The notes under the pieces are model-generated. The model had not been told where the DNA came from and did not search any database. It saw only the letters and a program-made list of their open reading frames with translations. This document shows positions 1 to 5,356 of a DNA stretch of 5,356 nt, piece by piece (position 1 is the stretch's first letter; each line of letters starts with the position of its first letter). Made by a program: the position numbers and the translations under genes. Source of the stretch: Candidatus Woesearchaeota archaeon. Its GTDB lineage: Archaea > Nanobdellota > Nanobdellia > Woesearchaeales > WALR01. The stretch covers positions 1 through 5,356 of the forward strand of contig WALR01000035.1 of the NCBI GenBank assembly GCA_015522765.1. Direction: 5' to 3'.

Positions 1-3
1 CGG

Positions 4-1323
4 CTAGAAATCAAAAAGCTGCTTCTTGCTGGAGAGGGCTGTCGGAGCCGCCCCGCCGTGCCAGGTGAACCTGGGCCTCACCTGTATGGGATAAAGCCTC
101 TCATTGGTATCATCAAATATCAGTGCTGCGCCCTTAACCCTGGGAAGGGCGTCAAGCTGAACATCAAGGCCCTCCCTCATATAGCTCTGCATTAATACAC
201 CCAGGGCATCTGTATCTATCTTTGCAGTAATCCTGTGGCTTATCACAGTGTCTGCCTGCGTCATTACATCTGTGTGTATCTTGCCGGGCTGCTGGGTTGC
301 GAGTATGAGGCTGACGCCGGGCTGCCTCCCCTCCCTGAGAATGGTAACCAGGGGATCTGTAGCGACGGTCTTTCCCTCCCTTGGAAGGAGCTCATGAGCC
401 TCGTCAATAACAAGCCAGACAAGGGGCATGCCCTTCCTCGCCTTCTCCTCCTCGTCGAAGTAGTGAAGAGCCTGGTTGAGCTGGGAGAACTCCTCTTCGC
501 GCCTCTCAAGCATCCTCTGAATGAACATTCCCTTAGAAACCACCCCTACAACGACCGCCTTTATCTTCCATCCATCAGGCATGGTTGCGTAGCAGCTGAC
601 ATCGAGGACTGTCACCTTTCCAGGGATAGCCAGATTCTTTATGGGCTCAGCATCCTTATCAAAGACACCCCACGCCTTTGTATTGAGAAACTCGTTTTCA
701 ACAGCATCTTTAACAACCTGCTCGCTTCTCTTATCATCCTGGACCGCCTTTATTATGTCGTCAATCCCGTAGTTAACCTGCTCGTCCTTAAGCCTGAAGA
801 TTACCCTTTCGAGGAGCACCCCTGGAGGGCTTGTAGGATGAATGTCAAAGGTCGTGCACCAATCCATTGGGTCAAGCTCAGATGGTTTTATTGCGAATGG
901 GTGGTCCGTTGGGATGCCCTCATCCTTAAACTTCTTGTAGAAGCCACTTGGCGTAAATATCTGAACATCAAGGGGCGATGTCTTGAGATTCCACTTGTTA
1001 AGAAGTGGCTCGTCCTTCTTGTTGGGGTACTTCATCGTCCAGTATATCCCCATCGTATCGACGAGTATAAAGCTGAGCCTGCTGGCAATTTTTGGCTTAA
1101 GGGAGGCAAGCCCCTCTGCTATTACACCCATGGTGTAGCTCTTTCCGCCGCCCCTCTTCCCGCATATCAGAACAACATGGGAGGATGCGACATCAAGGAG
1201 CACCTTGTTGGAGAGGGACATTGTACGCCCCATCTGGATGTAGTGCTTCCCCAGATAGATTGTTCCCTCTGTTCCCCCTTTTTCAACATCCTCTTTTGGC
1301 CTGCCAACAACAATGTCGTACAT
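4..1323 (-). CDS. HerA/DUF87-like P-loop ATPase
   Basis: Predicted ATPase of the HerA/FtsK superfamily (helicase HerA central domain, DUF87), 439 residues. These form ring-shaped motors that move DNA; HerA itself works with the NurA nuclease in DNA end resection. Visible motifs: Walker A GKRGGGKS (residues 55-62), Walker B with acidic pair D307-E308 in LVWLVIDEAHEL, and after it REGRQPGVSLILATQQP (330-346), which carries the conserved Arg and sensor Gln of this family. Only about 50 residues precede the P-loop, much shorter than the barrel-containing N-terminus of canonical HerA. An in-frame stop two codons upstream (1330-1332) rules out a longer start. A Glu-rich helical stretch lies at about 268-298. 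No Shine-Dalgarno precedes the ATG, but a TATA-like box sits about 27 bases upstream, fitting a leaderless mRNA. No nurA, mre11 or rad50 is in view, so a resection role is unproven. The family is well supported; the exact function is uncertain. Confidence 0.9.
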   Translation of the reverse strand: MYDIVVGRPKEDVEKGGTEGTIYLGKHYIQMGRTMSLSNKVLLDVASSHVVLICGKRGGGKSYTMGVIAEGLASLKPKIASRLSFILVDTMGIYWTMKYPNKKDEPLLNKWNLKTSPLDVQIFTPSGFYKKFKDEGIPTDHPFAIKPSELDPMDWCTTFDIHPTSPPGVLLERVIFRLKDEQVNYGIDDIIKAVQDDKRSEQVVKDAVENEFLNTKAWGVFDKDAEPIKNLAIPGKVTVLDVSCYATMPDGWKIKAVVVGVVSKGMFIQRMLERREEEFSQLNQALHYFDEEEKARKGMPLVWLVIDEAHELLPREGKTVATDPLVTILREGRQPGVSLILATQQPGKIHTDVMTQADTVISHRITAKIDTDALGVLMQSYMREGLDVQLDALPRVKGAALIFDDTNERLYPIQVRPRFTWHGGAAPTALSSKKQLFDF

Positions 1324-1346
1324 AAAAGGCTATATGAAGGCCGTAC

Positions 1347-1353
1347 TAATAAA
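1347..1353 (-). promoter_or_regulatory. Candidate archaeal TATA box for the HerA-like ATPase gene
   Basis: On the minus strand the short gap after the synthetase gene reads CAAAAACTTTATTAG. The TTTATTA core is centred about 27 bases before the ATPase ATG and preceded by an A-rich stretch like a TFB recognition element. Transcription would start at or next to the ATG, consistent with the lack of a Shine-Dalgarno. Read-through from the synthetase gene is also possible, since no T-rich stop tract follows it. Confidence 0.5.
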
Positions 1354-1376
1354 GTTTTTGTTTGGTAAACACTTTA

Positions 1377-3104
1377 CTAGTCATTCTCAAGGGTGCTTGT
1401 ATCGCCTATTGGAAGACCGAGCTCTTTCGCCTTGAGAAGCCTCCTCATAATCTTGCCGCTCCTGGTCTTTGGAAGCGAGTCCATGAAGTCTATCTCCCTC
1501 GGATAGGCGTGGCCCGCCATGTGCTTCTTCACGAACTGCTGAATCTCCTTCTTAAGCTCATCGTTCTTTTCGTAGCCCTTGTTAAGGGTGATGAACGCCT
1601 TTATTATCTCCCCCCTCAATTCGTCGGGCTTCCCTATAACTGCCGCCTCTGCAACCGCTGGGTGGTCTATTAAGGCAGACTCAACCTCAAAGGGGCCTAC
1701 ACGCTCGCCGGCAGTCTTTATCACATCATCAGCTCGCCCTACAAACCAGAAGTAGCCATCCTCATCTACAGACGCCTTATCACCTGAGATGTACCAGTCG
1801 CCTATGAAGTAGCTCTTGTACTTATCCTCGTTCTTCCAGATTGCCCTCATCATGCTGGGCCAGCCCCTCTTTATTGCGAGGTTTCCCTCCTCCCCTGTTT
1901 TAAGCTGGTTGCCATTATCGTCAACAACACCCGCAACGACGCCGGGGATGGGCTTCCCCATGCTTCCCGGCTTAACATCCATAGCAGGGTAGTTCGCAAT
2001 CATTATTGCGCCAGTCTCTGTCTGCCACCACCCGTCATGGAATGGCTTGTTGAAAACCTTCATCCCCCAGACTACCGCCTCGGGATTGAGGGGCTCGCCA
2101 ACAGAGCACATATACCTTAAGCTTGAGAGGTCGTACTTCTTAGGAATCTCGTCTCCTTCTTTCATAAGCATCCTTATAGCTGTCGGCGCTGTGTACCAAA
2201 CGCTCACCTTGTAATCCTCTATTATTTTATACCATGAGTCAGGACTGAACCTTCCGTTATAAATGAGGGTTGTCACCCCGTTGCTCCAGTTCCCGAGGAT
2301 TGTGTAGGCTATTCCTGTCACCCAGCCAGGGTCTGCGGTGCACCAGTAGATGTCATCCTCCTTTAGGTCAAGAACCCACTTAGCAGTTATGTGCTCCTGA
2401 ATACAGGCTGCGTGCGCATGGAGCACCCCCTTTGGCTTCCCTGTCGTTCCAGAGGTGTAGAGCATAAATGCATAGTCCTCCTCCTTTGTGTGGGCGATGC
2501 TGAATTCAGGGCTCATCCCCTCTGCACTGCTGAATGGGACCTCCCCCTCCTTAGCTTCCCCGACAACGATGATATGCTTAAGCTCGGGAAGCTCTCCCTT
2601 AACCTCATATATCCTCTCCTTAAGACTCTCATGGGTGACGACTGCGACAGCTTCGCTGTTGCCCAGCCTGTCCTTTAGTGCTGCAGGACCGAATGCCTGA
2701 AAGAGTGTCCCCGCAATAGCGCCTGTCTTGAGTATTCCGAGGAATGCAAAGTACAGCTGGGGAATCCTGGGCATGAATATGAAAACGCGGTCGCCCTTTT
2801 TTATCCCTAATTTCAGGAGAAGATTAGCAAACCTGTTGCTCTCCTCAGAGAGCTGCCTGAATGTGTACCTTTTTTCAGTGCGGTCAGAGTCGAGCCAGAT
2901 TAATGCTGTCTTTTCCCATTTGTCCGTCCCCCTGTACTTATCAACTGCGTTGTATGCTGCATTCAACGAGCCGTCCTCGAAGAAGGCAACCTCTTTTCTG
3001 GCATCCTCCCAGCTGAAAGTCCTGTATGTTTCATCATAGTCTTTAAGGTTAGGCTCCCTCGCAAGATGCTTATCCTCTTTTTTTATTGTCTCAAATTCCT
3101 CCAT
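1377..3104 (-). CDS. acsA: Acetyl-CoA synthetase, AMP-forming (short AcsA type)
   Basis: Cytoplasmic acyl-adenylate-forming enzyme: acetate + ATP + CoA gives acetyl-CoA + AMP + pyrophosphate. With the ATG start it has 575 residues, like the short AcsA of Bacillus rather than the roughly 650-residue Acs of enteric bacteria. Numbered from that ATG: ATP/phosphate loop YTSGTTGKPKGV (216-227); WWQTETG (359-365), whose second Trp (W360) matches the Trp that limits the acyl pocket to acetate in characterised Acs; hinge region GRADDVIKTAGERV (456-469); and the C-terminal PKTRSGKIMRR with catalytic Lys K551, the residue acetylated in regulated family members. All core motifs are intact. A GTG three codons upstream (3111-3113) is open, but it lies inside a GGTGAT Shine-Dalgarno (3109-3114) spaced 4 bases from the ATG, so the ATG is preferred. 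A propionate or other short acyl substrate cannot be excluded. The pyrophosphate product links it to the nearby pyrophosphatase. Confidence 0.95.
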   Translation of the reverse strand: MEEFETIKKEDKHLAREPNLKDYDETYRTFSWEDARKEVAFFEDGSLNAAYNAVDKYRGTDKWEKTALIWLDSDRTEKRYTFRQLSEESNRFANLLLKLGIKKGDRVFIFMPRIPQLYFAFLGILKTGAIAGTLFQAFGPAALKDRLGNSEAVAVVTHESLKERIYEVKGELPELKHIIVVGEAKEGEVPFSSAEGMSPEFSIAHTKEEDYAFMLYTSGTTGKPKGVLHAHAACIQEHITAKWVLDLKEDDIYWCTADPGWVTGIAYTILGNWSNGVTTLIYNGRFSPDSWYKIIEDYKVSVWYTAPTAIRMLMKEGDEIPKKYDLSSLRYMCSVGEPLNPEAVVWGMKVFNKPFHDGWWQTETGAIMIANYPAMDVKPGSMGKPIPGVVAGVVDDNGNQLKTGEEGNLAIKRGWPSMMRAIWKNEDKYKSYFIGDWYISGDKASVDEDGYFWFVGRADDVIKTAGERVGPFEVESALIDHPAVAEAAVIGKPDELRGEIIKAFITLNKGYEKNDELKKEIQQFVKKHMAGHAYPREIDFMDSLPKTRSGKIMRRLLKAKELGLPIGDTSTLEND

Positions 3105-3108
3105 AAGA

Positions 3109-3114
3109 ATCACC
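3109..3114 (-). promoter_or_regulatory. Shine-Dalgarno of the acetyl-CoA synthetase gene
   Basis: GGTGAT on the minus strand matches the complement of the archaeal 16S rRNA 3' end and lies 4 bases before the ATG at 3104. It contains the GTG that would otherwise give a protein three residues longer, so it decides the start. The other two starts seen in the window lack so clear a site at their most upstream ATG. Confidence 0.65.
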
Positions 3115-3136
3115 GGTGATAAAAAACACTCCTTTC

Positions 3137-3144
3137 TTTATAAA
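3137..3144 (-). promoter_or_regulatory. Candidate archaeal TATA box for the acetyl-CoA synthetase gene
   Basis: The minus strand reads CACAAATTTTATAAAG, with TTTATAAA as a strong TATA-like core and an upstream CACAAAT resembling a TFB recognition element. The core centre is about 37 bases from the ATG. A start 22-27 bases downstream would fall at about 3114-3119, giving a leader of some 10-15 bases that just includes the GGTGAT ribosome site. Confidence 0.5.
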
Positions 3145-3181
3145 ATTTGTGAAGTTGGCGGCAAGCCATTAAAACAGCAGC

Positions 3182-3193
3182 AAATAATAAAAA
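3182..3193 (+). promoter_or_regulatory. Candidate archaeal TATA box for the small membrane protein gene
   Basis: GCAAATAATAAAAAC on the plus strand is the most AT-rich block before this gene and is centred about 28 bases before the ATG at 3216. That spacing suits a leaderless transcript starting at the ATG. It stands back to back with the promoter of the divergent synthetase gene, so a regulator bound in this gap could affect both. The match is weaker than that of the synthetase box. Confidence 0.35.
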
Positions 3194-3215
3194 CAACTCC
3201 TTAGACATAACACAT

Positions 3216-3740
3216 ATGAGGGTTATTCCTGGTTTCAAGGGGAGAATTAAAATGGGGCTTATTGCGGGGTTCATAATACTCTGCGCAGCCTCCATCCTTC
3301 CCGTGATAACCCTTTTTTATCCTTCAAGGATTCTCAGGATATCCTCCTACCCATTCTACCCATTAATAGTCATTGCCCATAACAGCCTCCCGCTATTCAT
3401 TGTTGTTGTCCTTGCCTCGTCCTACCTCTCGGCTGTGTTCAGCGCCAAGAAAAAGATTAACATCTTTAAAGGCATAATCCTCAACTACACCCTGCTTGTA
3501 CTAATCTCGATAAGCATAATCCTGGTTGTAATTGCATATAACAACTCCCTCGCAAGGCTCTGCATCCATGACTCTGACTGCGAATTTTCAACAGGCAGGC
3601 TTCCGCCGGTAATATTCAGCAGAACAGGGATAAACCTTAGGATGCCCTTCCTGCACGATTCGTGCATAAGCGTCCTTACACCGAGATGCATTAACCATGT
3701 ATGCAGGGGAGAAAAGACAATAACAGAATACAAAAAATAG
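3216..3740 (+). CDS. Small membrane protein with three predicted helices and a cysteine-rich tail
   Basis: I do not recognise a named family. The 174-residue product has hydrophobic segments at about 14-35, 47-73 and 86-108, then a hydrophilic tail of some 65 residues. Basic residues at the N-terminus (MRVIPGFKGRIK) and in the loop after helix 2 (AKKK, 77-80) suggest N-terminus inside and tail outside. The tail has five cysteines (C116, C122, C150, C158, C163), with CIHDSDC near its start and CINHVC near its end. This resembles the CxxDSDC...CxxxxC pattern of small disulfide-rich domains in archaeal surface proteins. A sixth Cys (C23) lies in helix 1. Two starts are possible: ATG 3216, with a TATA-like box about 28 bases upstream and no ribosome site; or ATG 3252 (residue 13), preceded by AAGGGGAG at a 7-base spacing, giving 162 residues. 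Coding is supported by the coherent membrane topology and by filling the gap between two minus-strand genes. The role is unknown. Confidence 0.75.
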   Translation: MRVIPGFKGRIKMGLIAGFIILCAASILPVITLFYPSRILRISSYPFYPLIVIAHNSLPLFIVVVLASSYLSAVFSAKKKINIFKGIILNYTLLVLISISIILVVIAYNNSLARLCIHDSDCEFSTGRLPPVIFSRTGINLRMPFLHDSCISVLTPRCINHVCRGEKTITEYKK

Positions 3741-3757
3741 AAAGAAAAAAGAAAGAA
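3731..3757 (-). terminator. T-rich terminator tract of the pyrophosphatase gene
   Basis: Right after the pyrophosphatase TGA the minus strand reads TTCTTTCTTTTTTCTTTC and continues into TATTTTTTG. Such T-rich non-template tracts, without a needed hairpin, are the usual archaeal intrinsic terminators. The tract runs into the 3' end of the convergent membrane protein gene, where it encodes the last lysines as A-rich codons on the other strand. Confidence 0.6.
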
Positions 3758-5356
3758 TCAGAGGAGAAGCCCGCCGTACTTAAGGATGAGCGGCGCAAAT
3801 ACGAGTGCAACGATGCTCATCAGCTTTATGAGTATGTTAAGGCTTGGGCCACTTGTGTCCTTGAAGGGATCCCCAACGGTGTCTCCGACAATAGCAGCCT
3901 TGTGCGCATCGCTTCCCTTGCCTCCCAGCTTTCCTGTCTCTATGTACTTCTTTGCGTTGTCCCAGGCGCCTCCGGCATTAGCCATCATCACTGCAAGGAG
4001 GAATCCTGTAACAATACTTCCGACGAGCAATCCTCCGAGTGCGGCTGTTCCAAGAAGCCAGCCGGTAAGAAGGGGAACGAGTATTGCCAAAACACTCGGG
4101 AGAACCATCTGCTTTAATGCGCCCTCAGTGCTTATTGCTATGCACCTCTTATAATCTGCCTTTGCTTTTCCCTGCATAAGCCCCTTTATAGTGCGGAACT
4201 GCCTCCTTACCTCCTCGACCATCTTATATGCTGTCTTTCCAACGGCCTTCATTGTGAGAGCCGAGAAGAGGAAGGGCATGACACCCCCTATGAACATCCC
4301 TGCAACAACCAGGGGATTCATCACATTAATGACTGAAAGCTTAACTGCCTGGCTGTAGCCTGCAAAAAGGGCAAGGGCTGTGAGCGCCGCCGAGCCTATC
4401 GCAAAGCCCTTCCCTATAGCTGCCGTGGTGTTTCCGACTGCGTCAAGGTCCTCTGCGCGTTTTCTCACATCCTTACCAAGGCCCGCCATCTCGGCTATGC
4501 CTGCCGCATTATCAGCGACAGGACCGTAGGTGTCCGATGCCAGTGTTATCCCGAGGGTGCTTAGCATACCAACAGCAGATACGGCTATACCATAGAGACC
4601 TGCGAACTTATACGCAACTATCATCGCTGTAGCAATCGTCAGGACAGGGATGAGGGTGCTGAGCATACCTACCGAGAGACCTTCTATGATGTTTGTCGCC
4701 GCACCCGTCTCGCTCGACTTGGATATCTCTCTGGTTGGCTTATTGGAGTAAGAGGTGTAGTACTCTGTGATGAGCCCTATTATTATTCCCGCACTAATGC
4801 CTGCAAGTGTCGCCCAGAAAACCATCAGGGAGTTGAACATCAGCTTTGACAGCCCGAGGGTAATCAGCGAGGACAGGATTGCCGCTGTGAATATCCCCAT
4901 GTTCATCGCCTTCTGAGGCGAGGAGGAGCTTGAGAGCTTGACAATGACTATCCCTATTATTGAGCTAAGTATTCCTCCTGCAGCAACTGCTAACGGAAAT
5001 AATATGCCGCCTGCAACCCCAACCATGCCGAGAACCATTGAAACTATGATGCTGTCCACATAGCTCTCGAAGAGGTCTGCGCCCATTCCTGCAACATCGC
5101 CGACATTATCACCTACATTGTCTGCTATCACTGCCGGATTCCTCGGGTCGTCCTCAGGTATTCCTGCTTCTATCTTCCCAACGAGGTCTGCGCCTACATC
5201 CGCAGCCTTGGTGTATATCCCGCCGCCGACCCTTGCGAATAATGCTATTGAGCTTGCTCCAAAGCCGAAGCCGTATATTACCTGGGGATTTTTAAGCAGG
5301 ATATAAAGAAGAGAGACTCCGAGAAGCCCGAGGCTTGTAACTGACAGGCCCATGAC
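3758..5356 (-). CDS. hppA: Membrane-bound ion-pumping pyrophosphatase, K+-dependent type (5' end outside window)
   Basis: Integral membrane pyrophosphatase that couples pyrophosphate hydrolysis to H+ or Na+ export. The first Met in the window (5351-5353) is internal: the frame stays open to the edge, and aligning the ion-gate Glu with E246 of the Thermotoga enzyme puts this Met near residue 151, so about 150 N-terminal residues are missing. Numbered from it: substrate site [12 protein letters not shown] (49-60), EDDPRNPA (67-74) and DNVGDNVGD (78-86); ADLFESY in helix 6 (92-98); [16 protein letters not shown] (307-322), where A311 and G314 replace the Lys and Thr of K+-independent enzymes; and the C-terminal [20 protein letters not shown] and conserved K510. 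The catalytic part is intact and the end looks natural. E96 matches the gate Glu typical of Na+ pumps, while D100 occupies the position where plant-type H+ pumps have Glu, so the pumped ion is undecided. A run of five serines (141-145) lies in a loop. The partner reaction could be the nearby acetyl-CoA synthetase. Confidence 0.95.
   Translation of the reverse strand, partial: VMGLSVTSLGLLGVSLLYILLKNPQVIYGFGFGASSIALFARVGGGIYTKAADVGADLVGKIEAGIPEDDPRNPAVIADNVGDNVGDVAGMGADLFESYVDSIIVSMVLGMVGVAGGILFPLAVAAGGILSSIIGIVIVKLSSSSSPQKAMNMGIFTAAILSSLITLGLSKLMFNSLMVFWATLAGISAGIIIGLITEYYTSYSNKPTREISKSSETGAATNIIEGLSVGMLSTLIPVLTIATAMIVAYKFAGLYGIAVSAVGMLSTLGITLASDTYGPVADNAAGIAEMAGLGKDVRKRAEDLDAVGNTTAAIGKGFAIGSAALTALALFAGYSQAVKLSVINVMNPLVVAGMFIGGVMPFLFSALTMKAVGKTAYKMVEEVRRQFRTIKGLMQGKAKADYKRCIAISTEGALKQMVLPSVLAILVPLLTGWLLGTAALGGLLVGSIVTGFLLAVMMANAGGAWDNAKKYIETGKLGGKGSDAHKAAIVGDTVGDPFKDTSGPSLNILIKLMSIVALVFAPLILKYGGLLL

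Noticed and set aside
235..1368. Long plus-strand reading frame of 377 codons opposite the ATPase gene
   Set aside because: It is fully antisense to a gene with intact Walker A and B motifs, has no recognisable domain, and its composition looks like a mirror of the coding strand.
1365..1377. Inverted repeat GTAAA-CAC-TTTAC at the end of the synthetase gene, considered as a terminator
   Set aside because: The stem is only 5 AT-rich pairs, overlaps the stop codon, and no T tract follows it on the minus strand. It is probably chance.
1362..1673. Plus-strand reading frame opposite the 3' end of the synthetase gene
   Set aside because: It is antisense to the conserved PKTRSGK end of the synthetase and shows no family features.
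3110..3295. 61-codon minus-strand frame covering the divergent gap
   Set aside because: It overlaps both candidate promoters and the start of the membrane protein gene. Its hydrophobic stretch mirrors the opposite coding strand and no ribosome site was evident.
3701..4154. Plus-strand reading frames opposite the 3' end of the pyrophosphatase
   Set aside because: They are antisense to the conserved C-terminal motifs of the pyrophosphatase. One is Lys/Glu-rich at first only because it reads the purine-rich terminator tract.
4914..4931. Run of serine codons in the pyrophosphatase, considered as a repeat-driven insertion or frameshift
   Set aside because: The codons vary, the reading frame continues into conserved sequence on both sides, and loops between helices in this family vary in length.
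5118..5306. Plus-strand reading frame of 62 codons near the right edge
   Set aside because: It is antisense to the most conserved part of the pyrophosphatase (the EDDPRNPA region) and has no independent support.

Overview
The window looks like an ordinary chromosomal segment of an archaeon. Three things point that way: a HerA/DUF87-type ATPase close to archaeal forms; TATA-like boxes about 27 bases ahead of start codons that lack a Shine-Dalgarno, as expected for leaderless archaeal mRNAs; and a GGTGAT ribosome-binding site with a T-rich terminator tract. A small membrane protein with a CxxDSDC...C...CxxxxC tail resembles cysteine-rich surface proteins common in DPANN-type archaea. That placement is only a guess; no marker here fixes the phylum.

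Layout: four protein genes fill almost all of the window. On the minus strand, from right to left, are a membrane-bound ion-pumping pyrophosphatase (N-terminus cut by the window edge), an AMP-forming acetyl-CoA synthetase of the short AcsA type, and a HerA/DUF87-like P-loop ATPase. On the plus strand, between the pyrophosphatase and the synthetase, lies a small three-helix membrane protein with a cysteine-rich tail. It is convergent with the pyrophosphatase (17 bases between stops) and divergent from the synthetase (111 bases between starts). That divergent gap holds back-to-back candidate promoters. I saw no tRNA, rRNA, CRISPR array, insertion sequence or long repeat.

Function: the synthetase makes acetyl-CoA from acetate and ATP and releases AMP and pyrophosphate. 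The neighbouring pyrophosphatase can hydrolyse that pyrophosphate, pulling the reaction forward and recovering energy as an H+ or Na+ gradient. The two genes are close but not in one operon, so the coupling is metabolic inference. The ATPase is probably unrelated (DNA processing or translocation). The membrane protein has no function I can name.

I found no convincing new multi-gene system. The best points for a second look are an Asp at the alternative ion-gate position of the pyrophosphatase, the unnamed cysteine-tailed membrane protein, the shortened N-terminus of the HerA-like ATPase, and the contrast between leaderless and Shine-Dalgarno starts in adjacent genes.
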